A stretch of DNA of 64,000 nt from Diphasiastrum complanatum (Eukaryota; Streptophyta; Lycopodiopsida; Lycopodiales; Lycopodiaceae): the NCBI GenBank assembly GCA_029204225.1, contig CM055100.1, forward strand, positions 3,571,089-3,635,088. Direction: 5' to 3'. The notes below the pieces were generated by a model. It did not search any database. It worked only from the letters and a program-made list of their open reading frames with translations, and was not told the DNA's origin. Numbering within the stretch: the stretch's first letter is position 1; every line of letters starts with the position of its first letter. Position numbers and translations under genes: made by a program. Positions 1 through 11,386 of this stretch are shown here, piece by piece.

Positions 1-641
1 GAAATATCTGGGAATAGATAGGAAAGCTCTGTAAACCGTGTCGTATAAGCAGCCAAGTCACCAGTGTGAGATAAACTGCGAAAGATGTCGCGTTGTCGAA
101 TAAGCCACTGAGGATCAATCATCGCTAGGCGGAGTGCTGTCATAAACTCTGTCCAACTAGCAAGGCCAGGGTGTGAAGCCGTCTGGCGAAACATGTGCCA
201 CCAAGTAGCAGCACGGCCCTCCAAATGTAAAGCAGCCAAATGTATCCGCTGAATCTCAGTCTTAGGAAACATAAGGAAGTAGGTCTCAAGCTTAGAATAC
301 CAATTCTCGAGTTCATTCCCATCGGATGACCCAGAATACACAGTAAGCTGAACCTTATCCTTAAAGTCTCGTGGCAAAGGACCAGAAGATGAAGGAGTCT
401 CGGGTGGTGGAAATGCACGCTGTGGGGGAACAAGTGGAGATAGTGGAGAAACACTGGACTGTAATGATAGTGTAGCAATCTGGGCAGAAAGAGCAGTGAA
501 CGTCTCTCGTAACTCCTGGCGTAAATCAGTGTGTACATCACTCATGGCTTCCCTAAGATGATCTCGGAATTCATGCCGTACTTCGTCAAGGTAAGTGGAA
601 GACGGTATGCGAGGCTCAGAAGATGTAGGGGAAGTATCCAT
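1..641 (-). pseudogene. gag: Family A gypsy gag, copy A1 (cut by window edge)
   Basis: N-terminal part of a Ty3/gypsy capsid (Gag) gene reading leftwards off the window. The start ATG is at 641-639, after a long leader that contains no comparable frame. The frame stays open to base 1. It shows the retrotransposon-gag pattern KDKVQLTVYSGSSDGNELEN, then a Trp-rich segment (AATWW) and a DPQWLIRQ motif. Two further copies of the same gag lie at 1866-2593 and 38997-39727. Gag would form the particle that packages element RNA. The zinc knuckle is outside the window. Certain as gypsy Gag; whether the complete gene is intact cannot be seen. Confidence 0.85.
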
Positions 642-1384
642 GGTCAAGGAATGCAGGAAGTGAAGAGAGTGTAAGAAAAGCTTAATATCGGAGGGAGCGG
701 ACTTTTGTCGTCACCCCAAATACGCTTTAGGTACACAAACGACACTAAGAGCAAGAAAGGAAATGACAAATGTCAAGAAAAGGTGTGGAAAGCAAGGAAA
801 AACCAGCAAAGATACCTCTCGATAGAGCTCCAAGCGTGTGCGAAGAGCTGGCTGGAAAATGTGACCACAAGGAGAATGAAAGTGGGCGCTGGACAGCCTC
901 CAATCAATGCTGAAAATATGGCTGGAAATCTGTGGAAAACGTGATGAAATAGGGCGATGGACAGCCTCCAATCAAAACTGAAATATGGCTGAAACTCTGC
1001 TGGAACAATGGCTGAAAAATGTGATGAAGTAGGGCGCTGGACAGCCTCCAATCAAGGCTGAAAAGATGGCTGGGAATCCTCTCCCTGAATCAAATGGAGG
1101 ATTCAAAAAAAAGAGGGAAAAGGATTTGGAACTTGGTCGCCGGAAATAATCTGCCCAAATTTTTTTTTTTCCCCGGCCGCCAAATTTAGCGGAAGTACTT
1201 CCGCTAACTATCTGCTAAAGCTCCGCCAAGGAAAATGCTCTGATGGGTGTTTGTCCTCCTCCAAACTGTGTTGAATGTTGCTGAAGCAAAGAGACGAAAG
1301 CCCTCAGCAAAGAGAGAAAAATCAGCAAGGAAAATGGGCACCCAATCAAAAAATCAGATCTGAAATTCAGTAATCAGGAAAGTG
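642..1384 (-). other. Leader of family A copy A1 with tandem repeats
   Basis: Untranslated leader between primer binding site and gag. It contains three copies of GGGCGCTGGACAGCCTCC (one with GATGG for GCTGG), beginning near 883, 952 and 1032, each followed by a GCTGAAAATATGGCTG-like stretch, so about 70-80 bp per unit. A poly-T tract lies near 1160. The same motif in reverse complement (GGCTGTCCAGCGCCC) builds the leader of element D. No gene is seen here. Confidence 0.75.
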
Positions 1385-1395
1385 CTCTGATACCA
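1385..1395 (-). promoter_or_regulatory. Primer binding site, copy A1
   Basis: Read on the minus strand, TGGTATCAGAG directly follows the LTR end. This is the usual plant primer binding site complementary to the 3' end of initiator methionine tRNA, where minus-strand DNA synthesis starts. Confidence 0.85.
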
Positions 1396-1860
1396 AGTTA
1401 AGATCAAAATCTCAGGTGTTGAATCAATGAAGCATAAAAGACAGCAATAGACTAAAGCCCTACAAGCAATAGACAAGACAATATGTTCTCCCACGAAGAG
1501 CCCAAGCAATATCAATCAATAATCTCAAAAATGAGTGTACAAATGCCCCTATAAATACCCTACCAATGAACCCTAAAACAGGAATTCAAAAGTAAAGGGA
1601 GGCAAAATGTGGAGGGAAAATAGTGTGCCCTCCTACGGGCCCCCACTATACATATAACCATATAATAAGGGCCAAAGGCCAGTCAATGTCATAAAAAAGG
1701 ACCCAGTGCGGGTCATGGGCATATAAAAAGGCTCTGGGGCCTGTACATGACTAATATAAAATGCGTAACCAGAAATATACATAACCAACAATAAATGTAA
1801 AGAGGCCTGCGGAATATATGTAGAGTAGCCCAATAGGCCTGTATCCTGTAGTTCGTAACT
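1396..1860 (-). repeat. LTR of family A, copy A1
   Basis: 465-bp long terminal repeat in minus orientation. Its reverse complement matches the 3' LTR at 7481-7934 and the LTR at 40463-40916. Its ends are AGTTA...TAACT rather than TG...CA. The end at 1396 abuts the primer binding site. At 1861 it meets the truncated gag of copy A2, so in minus orientation the order is gag fragment, LTR, leader, gag. Confidence 0.88.
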
Positions 1861-1865
1861 CGTGA

Positions 1866-2593
1866 GAAAGAGTGAGTGGAAAAAAAGAAGAAACATCATA
1901 CCTGAGTGCGCCTCGTAGACCAGCAACGTAACGAGAGATGAGCTCCAATGTAGAAATATCTGGGAATAGATAGGAAAGCTCTGTAAACCGTGTCGTATAA
2001 GCAGCCAAGTCACCAGTGTGAGATAAACTGCGAAAGATGTCGCGTTGTCGAATAAGCCACTGAGGATCAATCATCGCTAGGCGGAGTGCTGTCATAAACT
2101 CTGTCCAACTAGCAAGGCCAGGGTGTGAAGCCGTCTAGCAAAACATGCGCCACCAAGTAGCAGCACGGCCCTCCAAATGTAAAGCAGCCAAATGTATCCG
2201 CTGAATGTTAGTCTTAGGAAACATAAGGAAGTAGGTCTCAAGCTTAGAATACCAATTCTCGAGTTCATTCCCATCGGATGACCCAGAATACACAGTAAGC
2301 TGAACCTTATCCTTAAAGTCTCGTGGCAGAGGACCAGAAGATGAAGGAGTCTCGGGTGGTGGAAATGTACGTTGTGGGGCAACAGGTGGAGATAGTGGAG
2401 AAACACTGGACTGTAATGATAGTGTAGAAATCTGGGCAGAAAGAGCAGTGAACGTATCTCGTAACTCCTGGTGTAAATCAGTGCGTACATCACTCATGGC
2501 TTCCCTAAGATGATCTCGGAATTCATGCCGTACTTCGTCAAGGTAAGTGGAAGACGGTATGCGAGGCTCAGAAGATGTAGGGGAAGTATCCAT
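1866..2593 (-). pseudogene. gag: Family A gypsy gag, copy A2 (truncated)
   Basis: Second gag copy, nearly identical to A1. The ATG is at 2593-2591. An in-frame TAG near 2136 interrupts it just after the AATWWRMF motif. The frame then continues through DPQWLIRQ and the LRGALRYDVSS motif and stops matching gag at the sequence CCACTCACTCT (minus strand), where it runs into the A1 LTR. The third copy at 38997 is cut at the same base. Protease and pol are absent. A dead fragment. Confidence 0.85.
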
Positions 2594-3417
2594 GGTCAAG
2601 GAATGCAGGAAGTGAAGAGAGTGTAAGAAAAGCTTAATATCGGAGGGAGCAGGGAGCGGACTTTTGTCGTCACCCCAAATACGCTTTAGGTACACAAACG
2701 ACACTAAGAGCAAGAAAGGAAATGACAAATGTCAAGAAAAGGTGTGGGAAGCAAGGAAAAACCAACAAAGATACCTCTCGATAGAGCTCCAAGCATGTGC
2801 GAAGAGCTAGCTAGAAAATGTGACCACAAGGAGAATGAAAGTGGGCGCTGGACAGCCTCCAATCAATGCTGAAAATATGGCTGGAAATCTGTGGAAAACG
2901 TGATGAAATAGGGCGATGGACAGCCTCCAATCAAAACTGAAATATGGTTGAAACTCTGCTGGAACAATGGCTGAAAAATGTGATGAAGTAGGGCGCTGGA
3001 CAGCCTCCAATCAATGCTGAAAAGATGGCTGGGAATCCTCTCCCTGAATCAAATGGAGGATTCAAGAAAAAGAGGGAAAAGGATTTGGAACTTGGGCGCC
3101 GGAAAAAATCTGCCCAATTTTTTTTTTTTCTGGCCGCCAAATTTAGCTGAAGTACTTCCGCTAACTATTTGCTAAAGCTCCGCCAAGGAAAATGCTCTGA
3201 TGGGAGTTGGTCCTCCTCCAAACTGTGCTAAATGTTGCTGAAGCAAAGAGACGAAAGCCCTCAGCAACGAGAGAAAAATCAGCAAGGAAAATGGGCACCC
3301 AATCAGAAAATCAGATCTGAAATTCAGCAATTAGGAAAGTGCTCTGATACCAAGTTATGATCAAAATCTCAGGTGTTGAATCAATGAAGCATTAAATACA
3401 GCAACAGACTAAAGTCC
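2594..3417 (-). repeat. Leader, primer site and LTR stub of copy A2
   Basis: Leader homologous to 642-1384, with GGACAGCCTCC repeats near 2860, 2930 and 3000 and a poly-T tract near 3120. The primer binding site (minus TGGTATCAGAG) is at 3342-3352. Only about 65 bp of the 3' end of the LTR follow (3353-3417), starting AGTTA on the plus strand. At 3417/3418 the LTR joins integrase sequence, an abnormal junction. Confidence 0.8.
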
Positions 3418-4718
3418 CGATCAGTAAGTATAGATCGTGGGAGACCATGAAAGCGGAAAATCTCAGAAATAAATATACGACCACACTGCTCTGCTGTAAT
3501 AGTACGTCTGACTGGTATGAAATGAGCTTGTTTAGAAAACCTATCAACTACCACCAAACAAGAGTTATGACCACGCTGAGTACGGGGAAGACCTAAAATG
3601 AAGTCCATAGATATATCAGTCCACTGGCGGGAAGGAATAGGCCAACTTTGAAGGAATACTTGTTACGAAGGCAAAAATCACAAGTATGAATAAGGTGGGA
3701 AAGCTCACGCTTCATGGAAGGTCAACTTTGAAGGAGACCGCCAGGTTTTTCACGGGAATACTTGTTACGAAGGCAAAAATCACAAGTATGAATAAGGTGG
3801 GAAAGCTCACGCTTCATGGAAGGCCAATAAAAATGTTCTTTCAAATGGAACAAGGACTTCTGAAAACCAAAATGGCCACCAACAGGAGAGGAATGGGCAT
3901 CAAGGAGGAGTTGTGGACGTATGTCGAGAGTGCTGGGAATACATAACGAACCATAGTGAAACAAACGATGATTAACAATGGAATAAACCTGGTGAGGGTG
4001 AGAGGAAGGACGAGAGGCAGATGACATAACATCACGAAAGTCTGGACATGTGGCATAAGCCTGAGGAAGATCATCATACCAAGAGTGGGGAGACGTAAGT
4101 AAGAGCAGGTAAACAAGACAAAGCATCAACAGCAGCGTTACTTTTACCAGGCTTATAATGAATATCAAAATGAAAGGACTGTAAAAACTAAAGCCAACGG
4201 TACTGACGATCACTAAGATCCTTTTGTGTATACAAATAAAGAAGTGACTGGTGATCAATAAAAACATCAAACGGAACACGATACAGATAATGACGCCACT
4301 TCTTTAAAGCAAAAATGATAGCAAGCAACTCTTTTTCATGAGTGGAATAGCGCTGCTCATACGAACGCTGACGTAACAAAGCATCTAATCCTGTGGAACT
4401 AACAGCAGTCTCAACAGCAAAACGCTGGGAAAAATTTGGAAGACATAAAATAGGGGCAGTGGTAAGCTTAACCTTCAAAGTATCAAAAGCTGACTGACAT
4501 GCGGGAGTCCAAGCAAACGTTGTTTCCTTTTTCAACAGAGCATGCAAAGGAGATGCAAGAGTGGCAAAATGAGCAACCGGTTTACGAAGATGGATAGCAA
4601 GACCAAGAAACATACGAACATCATGAACATTAGCAGGCACAGGCCATGAAAGAATAGAACGGACCTTACGAGGGTCGAGACGAACAGTACCATTAGTAAC
4701 AAAGAAGCCCAAAAACCA
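3418..4718 (-). pseudogene. Family A pol fragment (RNase H - integrase), inverted
   Basis: Reversed Ty3/gypsy pol segment, read from 4718 to the left: end of RT (GFFVTNGTVRLDPRKVRS), RNase H (STHEKELLAIIFALKKWRHY), the HHCC zinc region of integrase (GGHFGFQKSLFHLKEHFYWP) and the first part of the catalytic core (VVVDRFSKQAHFIPVRRT, ILTDRD). The RNase H has damaged key sites. A roughly 102-bp tandem duplication lies at 3653-3825. It is the mirror image of 5241-6483 on the plus strand. Several frame breaks; not functional. Confidence 0.88.
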
Positions 4719-6352
4719 TTAGTCAAGGCCTTATTGTTCCTAGCCACAGTCCTTTTGGTGCTCCTGTTTTACTTGTTGATAAGAAGGATGGTACTAAACG
4801 TCTATGTATTGACTATCGTGCTTTAAATAAACTTACTATCCGTAATCAGTACCCTATCCCTCATATGGATGAGCTGTTTGACCAGTTAGGCCAAGCTAAG
4901 ATCTTTTCTATACTTGACCTCCGTTCCGGTTATCACCAGATTCGTATGCATCCTCCTGATGAGCACAAGACAACTTTCCGTACCCACTTTGGTCTGTATG
5001 AGTTTCGTGTCCTTCCTTTTGGTGTTACCAATGGCCCGCCCACTTTTCAGAATGTCATGAATAACATCTTTCGTCCTCTTCTTGGAAAGTGTGTCATTGT
5101 TTATTTTGACGATATCCTCATTTATAGCACCACTCTCTCTCTTCATGTTCAGCACGTTCGTTCTGTTTTTGTTTTGTTAGTTACTCATCATCTGTATGCT
5201 AAACGTTCTAAATGTTCTTTTGTTGTTGTACAAATCGAGTTTTTGGGCTTCTTTGTTACTAATGGTACTGTTCGTTTCGACCCTCGTAAGGTCCGTTCTC
5301 TTCTTTCATGGCGTGTGCTTGCTGATGTTCATGATGTTCGTATGTTTCTTGGTCTTGCTATCCATCTTCGTAAACCAGTTGCTCATTTTGCCACTCTTGC
5401 ATCTCCTTTGCATGCTCTGTTGAAAAAGGAAACTTCGTTTGCTTGGACTCCCGCATGTCAGTCAGCTTTTGATACTTTGAAGGTTAAGCTTACCACTGCC
5501 CCTGTTTTATGTCTTCCAGATTTTTCCCAGCGTTTTGCTGTTGAGACTGATGCTAGTTCCACAGGATTAGGTGCTTTGTTACGTCAGCGTCAGTGTGTTA
5601 TTGCATATGAATCCCGTCGTCTTCGTTCGTATGAGCAGTGCTATTCCACTCATGAAAAAGAGTTGCTTGCTATCATTTTTGCTTTAAAGAAGTGGCGTCA
5701 TTATCTGTATCGTGTTCCGTTTGATGTTTTTACTGATCACCAGTCACTTCGTTATTTGTATACACAAAAGGATCTTAGTGATCGTCGGTACCGTTGGCTT
5801 CAGTTTTTACAGTCCTTTCATTTTGATATTCATTATAAGCCTTGTAAAAGTAATGCTACTGCTGATGCTTTGTCTCGTTTACCTGCTCTTACTTACAGTC
5901 TTGTTACGTCTCCCCACTCTTGGTATGATGATCTTCCTCAGGCTTATGCCACATGTCCAGACTTTCGTGATGTTATGTCGTCTGCCTCTCGTCCTTCCTC
6001 TCACCCTCACCAGGTTTATTCCATTGTTAATCATCGTTTGTTTCACTATGGTTCGTTATGTATTCCCAGCACTCTCGACATACGTCCACAGCTCCTTCTT
6101 GATGCCCATTCCTCTCCTGTTGGTGGCCATTTTGGTTTTCAGAAGTCCTTGTTCCATTTGAAAGAACATTTTTATTGGCCTTCCATGAAGCGTGAGCTTT
6201 CCCACCTTATTCATACTTGTGATTTTTGCCTTCGTAACAAGTATTCCTTCAAAGTTGGCCTATTCCTTCCCGCCAGTGGACTGATATATCTATGGACTTC
6301 ATTTAAGGTCATCCCCGCACTCAGTGTGGTTATGACTCTTGTTTGGTGGTAG
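4719..6352 (+). pseudogene. pol: Family A gypsy pol: RT, RNase H, integrase zinc domain
   Basis: Open from about 4719 to the stop at 6350. RT motifs run in order: [32 protein letters not shown], the catalytic YFDDILIY near 5100, then ETDASSTGLGALLRQ and the RNase H core, and the integrase HHCC finger GGHFGFQKSLFHLKEHFYWP. It lacks gag, protease and the N-terminus of RT, because the sequence flips orientation at about 4718. After CLRNKYS a small deletion relative to the inverted copy shifts the frame, so integrase resumes in another frame from 6343. RT and RNase H copy the RNA; the chromodomain downstream places it among chromoviruses. Inactive as it stands. Confidence 0.9.
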
Positions 6353-7404
6353 TTGATAGGTTTTCTAAACAAGCTCATTTCATACCAGTCAGACGTACTA
6401 TTACAACAGAGCAGTGTGGTCGTATATTTATTTCTGAGATTTTCCGCTTACATGGTCTCCCACGACCTATACTTACTGATCGGGATACCAAGTTTACATC
6501 AGGTTTTTGGACAAAGCTTATGCGTATCTTGGATGTTAGGGTACTTATGGGCACTGCTTATCATTCTTCTGCGGATGGTCAGTCTGAGGTTATTAACCGG
6601 GTATTGGAGGATTATTTACGACATTATGTTTCTCCTTCTGGTCGTGATTGGGATCAGCATCTATGTTTGGCTGAGTATAGTTATAACAGTTCTGTTAGTT
6701 CCAGCACAGGTGTTTCTCCTTTCCTGCTTGCTTATGGAGACTCACCAGTTCTACCCAGTATACCTGCTCCTCCAGATGATGCACCTGTTACTATTTCATC
6801 TTATCTTTCGAGTGCTCGGGAGATTATTACTAGAGCTGCTGCTCATTTACAACATATTCAGCAGCGGTACAGGACCATTGTTGATCGTCATCGGCGCCAT
6901 GTTGAGTTTGCAGAGGGAGATACTGTTTTTCTCCGATTACGCTTTGCTCACCATCGTTTTGTACAGGGTCTTGCTTCTACTGAGAAGCTTGCGCCGCGCT
7001 ATTATGGGCCTTTTCAGATTCTTGAGCGCCTCAGTCCAGTTACATATCGTCTTGAGTTACCTGCTGCTACTCGGGCTTGTGATATCTTTCATGTCAGTTT
7101 ATTACGTGCTGCTATTGAGGATGATGCTCCTCGAGATTCCTAATTTCCTACAAATCCAGAGCTTTTTCCATTCCTGCCAGCTGCTATTTTACAGGTGCGC
7201 TTATTGCATAGTCGTCGCCATCGGCAGGTTCAGTTTTTGGTCCAGTGGGATGGTCGTCCTATTGAGGAGGCTACTTGGGAGCCCATTGATGTTTTTTATC
7301 ATACCCCTATCCTGGCTGATCAGGCTCGATCACTTGCAGCTACCATTGCTTCTCGGGATGCTCTGGCTTCTCTTGATGTTCCTTTCTCAGATGGGATATC
7401 TTGA
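6343..7404 (+). pseudogene. Family A integrase core and chromodomain
   Basis: Integrase continuation: VVVDRFSKQAHFIPVRRT, ILTDRDTKFTSGFW (catalytic Asp), SSADGQSEVINRVLEDYL (catalytic Glu in the QSEV motif), then the GPFQILERLSPVTYRLELP C-terminal motif. The frame stops at 7141. A further open piece at 7195-7404 carries a chromodomain, VQFLVQWDGRPIEEATWEP, as in chromovirus integrases, where it is thought to guide insertion to chromatin marks. The frame break between core and chromodomain means no full-length integrase. Confidence 0.88.
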
Positions 7405-7472
7405 TGCAGTATTTTTCTCTGGCATTGGTTCTTATCTTATTTTGCCTACATTGGGGGCAATGTCCTTTATAG

Positions 7473-7480
7473 CCAGGGAG
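7473..7480 (+). promoter_or_regulatory. Polypurine-like tract before family A 3' LTR
   Basis: CCAGGGAG immediately precedes the LTR start AGTTA. Element D has GGGGAG at the same place before its AGTTA, so the purine run is probably the plus-strand primer site. Confidence 0.55.
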
Positions 7481-7934
7481 AGTTACGGACTACAGGATAC
7501 AGGCCTACTGGGCTACTCTGCATATATTCCGCAGGCCTCTTTACATTTATTGTTGGTTATGTATATTTTTGGTTACGCATTTTATATTAGTCATGTACAG
7601 GCCCCAGAGCCTTTTTATATGCTGATGACCCGCACTGGGTCCTTTTTTATGACATTGACTGGCCTTGGGCCCTTATTATATGGTTATATGTGGAGTGGGG
7701 GGCGCACTATTTTCCCTCCACATTTTGCCTCCCTTTACTTTTGAATTCCTATTTTAGGGTTCATTGGTAGGGTATTTATAGGGGCATTTGTACACTCATT
7801 TTTGAGATTATTGATTGGTATTGCTTGGGCTCTTCGTGGGAGAACCTATTGTCTTGTCTATTGCTTGTAGGGCTTTAGTCTATTGCTGTCTTTTATGCTT
7901 CATTGATTCAACACCTGAGATTTTGATCTTAACT
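7481..7934 (+). repeat. 3' LTR of family A
   Basis: 454 bp, from AGTTACGGAC to GATCTTAACT. It matches the reversed LTRs 1396-1860 and 40463-40916. Beyond its end, AGTGCTGAG resumes the LTR of copia element J, whose uninterrupted version is at 21148-21765. The family A complex therefore sits inside J's 5' LTR. Confidence 0.88.
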
Positions 7935-8435
7935 AGTGCTGAGACGGACTTTGAGCAAACGAGCCGTTGGGCGACTCGAATTATCGGGCCTTAGCTTGTC
8001 GGTCGTGAGGTTTCAAACTATCATGCTCAGTTGTAAGGAACGTTACAAGCGGAGAGATGGTGTTAACTAAGAGTTTAGCCTAAACCTCTTGTAACGATTA
8101 GTTAAGCTGTCTTTAAATCCCATCTGGTTTAATATGAGTATAGAACAAAAATCAGAGGAACATACATGAGTAGAGAAAGGAAAAAGAACGTTGTCAAAAC
8201 AGAACAAAGTAATTGTGAGAGGAGCGTCAAGCCGCTATGTCGCGATGCCCTGTCGACTCACTCTAAGAAAAACAAAATACAAAAGATATTCTTTTCTTCC
8301 AATACTGATTTTTGCGTTGTATCCATTCTTATACGATTCATTTTTGCATTGTTTGTGATTCGTATAGCATATCTAGATCCAATAATCTAACGCATTGTGT
8401 AGCGCACTTCCGCACTAGATAGGCGCACTTTTGCA
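7935..8435 (+). repeat. 5' LTR of copia element J (right part only)
   Basis: Matches 21245-21765 almost throughout, including AGTGCTGAGACGGACTT at the start, GAGGAGCGTCA in the middle and CGCACTTTTGCA at the end. The left part of this LTR (TGTTAGAGATGG...) is not in the window because the family A complex lies in between. Confidence 0.88.
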
Positions 8436-8438
8436 GCA

Positions 8439-8450
8439 TGGTATCAGAGC
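8439..8450 (+). promoter_or_regulatory. Primer binding site of element J
   Basis: TGGTATCAGAGC lies three bases after the LTR end TTTTGCA. It is complementary to the initiator Met tRNA 3' end. Confidence 0.85.
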
Positions 8451-8468
8451 AGATTCATTAGATACAAT

Positions 8469-9473
8469 ATGGCTATTACAATTCAGACGAGGATCACAAT
8501 CAATCTTGATGGAGCAAACTATCGCGTATGGAAGTTCAAGATAAAGACGCTTCTAAAAGGCTAGGGGATATGGTCAGTAACCGATCTCAAAGAGCCGAAG
8601 ACTCCTGAGGTTGATCCAAGGAGAGCGGAGTGGATAAGGAAGGATGAACGTGCAATGGCGATCATCGTATCCTCTATAAATGAAGATATTCTCATGCAGA
8701 TTGAAGATTGCCAGAGCAGCCATGAAGCACGGGAGAAATTAAAACAAAAGTACGAAGTGAGGACAGCCGCGTTGGTCATGCACCTTCACAATCAGCAATA
8801 GAGCTTGTGATGGGATGGAAATGAGCTGGATCAGCATGTAGAGAAGGTCAAAACGATCTTCACTCAGCTCTCTGCATCTGGACAAGAGCATCAAGTCCCA
8901 GCACCCCAGCAGTTGATGTACTTTATGAAATCACTACCCTCATCTTGTTAGCCACTAAGAATGCTCATCTTAAGTTTACCTGAGATGACATTCGAAAGAG
9001 CAGTCAATCTCGTAGCAGATGAAAGACTGATGAGAGATGAAGGAGAAACGAATGGTGACCAGGAGAAGGCCCTTTTTGCAAGGGGAAAGAAGAAAAACAA
9101 AAACAAGCCCAAGATTGAGAAGACTCAAATGAAGTCTACGACGAAGGGCAACAACAACAAAGAAACTTCTACCTGCGATCACTGTCACAAGTCGGGGCAC
9201 ACAACATACAGATGCTGGTTTAATTTGACAATACCTTGCACACACTGCAAGAAAAAGGGACATTCAACATACGAATGCTGGCACAATCCCAAAGGAAAGC
9301 ACAAAGGAGAAAAGGCAAATGTCACAAAGTCATCCAAGGATGGTGAGAAGAACGACAATGTGTTCACAACTGTCGATGAAGAATCAACCACCTACACGCA
9401 ACATGATTATGATATAGTGATTGATTCAGGAGCCTCATCTCATATAACTTGCAATAAAAATGTTTTGGTGAAC
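8469..9473 (+). pseudogene. Element J gag-protease (copia), broken
   Basis: Starts MAITIQTRITINLDGANYRV shortly after the primer site, a UBN2-type copia Gag. Stop codons occur after LLKG (about 8562), around 8801-8810 and near 8950. The stretch 8961-9473 is open and carries two CCHC zinc knuckles in tandem, CDHCHKSGHTTYRC and CTHCKKKGHSTYEC, then the aspartic protease motif VIDSGASSHITC at about 9419-9454. Two knuckles are unusual for copia Gag, where one is the rule. The element is related to I, but only J shows this region. Confidence 0.85.
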
Positions 9474-10560
9474 TAAAGGGCACTGGACAACACAAGAACG
9501 CTGATACTAGGTGATGGGAGCAGACGCGATGTCGAAGGCATCGAAACCCTTCAGCTCCATACACTGTCGGGACATGCAGAGCTACAAGGAGCGCTCTATG
9601 TACCCATGTTGAGAAGAGATCTATTCTCTGTATCGAGGATAGCAGATCTTGGAATACGAGTCCTATTCGATGGGAATGCATGCCGAATGGTCGAGCATAG
9701 ATCGAATAAGCTGTTGACTATCGGATCAAGACAAGGTGATTTCTATCAAGCAAAAATTATCAGCAGCTACGATAGCATACTAAATGCATCCGAAAATGAG
9801 AATCATCTATGAAAGTCGACTCCCTTTTCCGGATCAAGATATTTTTTCACATTCATAGATGATTTCAGCAGGGTGACAACCATATACTATTTGAAGAAGA
9901 AGTCTGAAGCGTTTGATGGATTCAAGAAGTTTTTGGCGTTTGCAGAACGACACACCTCCAAGAAATTGCAAAACCTTCAGGTCCGACAATGGAGGCGAAT
10001 ATTTGAGTAAAGAGTTTTCAAGCTTCTGCCAAGACAGAGGGATCGAACATCAGTTCACACCTCTGCATATACACCGCAATATAATGGTGTGGCAGAAAGA
10101 TGAAACAGAACACTCGTGGAAGGAGCAAAATGTATGATGGCACAAGCACAATTGCCAAGTCAGTTTTGGGTTGAAGCAATTGCAGCTGCTGTACATCTAC
10201 AGAACCGATCGATAACGACAACACTGGAAAACAAGACGCTGTACGAAATGTGGACAGGTGAAAAGCCCGATCTATCGTATGTACGAGTGTTCGGATGTGC
10301 CCGTACATGCACACACCAAAAGAAAGGAGAAGCAAACTGGACGAAAAGTCGGTGCAGACAGTGATGGTCGGATATTCGAACGGCTTGCAGATTTATCGAC
10401 TCTACAATCCAACCTCAAAGAAGGTGGTGATGAGCTGAGATGTGAAGTTCGATGAATCAACATTTCCAGGAGTGAAAGAATCAAGAGGCCATGAAATCTT
10501 CTCAATACTGCCAATTGAAGAGGCAGTTCAAGGCCAGAGGTCGAATCAGAATGTCGAACC
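9474..10560 (+). pseudogene. Element J integrase, broken
   Basis: Copia integrase remnant in several frames: LILGDGSRRDVEGI, LYVPMLRRDLFSVSRIADLG, then directly YFFTFIDDFSRV. The GAG-pre-integrase HHCC finger is therefore deleted near 9810. The catalytic region gives FRSDNGGEYLSKEFSSFC and then frameshifted target-site motifs (GIEHQFTP, QLPSQFWVEAIAAAVHLQNR). Frameshifts occur near 9970, 10090 and 10340. Not functional. Confidence 0.82.
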
Positions 10561-10963
10561 ACAAACTCCAGACTAGGAAATGGAAGATCATCTTGTCGAA
10601 GAATTCGAAGAACAAATACACCAGCCACGACAAATCCAACCAAGAAGGTCGACAAGAATAAGAAGACCCCCTGACAGATTCATCGATAATCTTCAGTGGA
10701 GTGAAGACACAAACGTTGAATTCTGCAGCTACATTGAGGAACCAATGACATGTTTGGAAGCAATCCAGAATCCAGAAGGTGAATTTTGGAAGCAAGCAAT
10801 GTCGGAAGAGGTCTAAGGAATGAAGCATAATCGTTTGTGGACATTTGAACCACTTCCCGAAGGAAAGAAGAAAGTCGACTGTAAATGGGTATACAAGAAG
10901 AAGCTGAGATCAAATGCTAGTGTCGGAAAATACAAAGCTCGACTTGTCGCCAAAGGCTACACT
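10561..10963 (+). pseudogene. Element J reverse transcriptase, N-terminal part
   Basis: Start of copia RT: RRSTRIRRPPDRFIDNLQWS, GEFWKQAMSEEV, then LWTFEPLPEGKKKVDCKWVY and YKARLVAKGYT. A stop lies near 10816. It breaks off at 10963 in the middle of RT, where element I is inserted. RT resumes at 19786 with TQRYGIDYFDTYSPMVKM. The 5-bp target duplication ACACT is at 10959-10963 and 19786-19790. Confidence 0.88.
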
Positions 10964-11386
10964 TGTCGCAAATCTGATTCTATTCGTGTTCGTTTGGTTT
11001 TCTTTTGCGGAAGTTCCAGGATCTTAAGCAAGCGACTACAGATCACAGAACATAAAAGATTCGAGCAATCAAGACGACGAGAACAATGAGATGGAGAAGA
11101 GAGCAATTGTACTATCTGTTTTTGAGATTCGAGTGAGTTGGTTGGTGTCTCGCTCGTTGGCGGCCTGACCCCCAGCTCAATCGCTGTGTTCTGCTCGTTG
11201 GTAGACTTTCATGCACAACTATTCTCTCTATTTTTCGTCTCTCTATCATCTCTTTCGTGTTGATCAAAAATGTGTATTTATCTCCACTGTGTGGAGTTTA
11301 CAAGACAGTTAAACAGAGAATTACAAGACAAGTCAACGTTAATCAACTAGTTAGTTATTCTCTGTTATCGCTAACTCTTTGTGGTA
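10964..11386 (-). repeat. 3' LTR remnant of copia element I
   Basis: Plus strand begins TGTCGCAAATC. On the minus strand this is the LTR end ...TTTGCGACA. The segment 11045-11386 repeats 19213-19560. The first part of the LTR (about 225 bp, seen at 19561-19785) is missing here, because a deletion removed it with the end of RNase H. The plus-strand sequence on this side runs straight into RNase H coding sequence at about 11387. Confidence 0.8.

Noticed and set aside
140-541. 133-codon frame on the minus strand, also at 2092-2493 and 39222-39623
   Set aside because: Recurs only because gag is repeated three times; it is the alternate frame of Gag and has no family motif.
6353-7744. Leu-rich 463-codon frame on the plus strand
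   Set aside because: It overlaps the recognised integrase and chromodomain in another frame and runs into the LTR; hydrophobic composition is the shadow of the T-rich coding sequence, not a membrane protein.
8439-8450. TGGTATCAGAG sites as parts of tRNA genes
   Set aside because: They match only the tRNA 3' end complement and sit next to LTR ends; no cloverleaf surrounds any of them.
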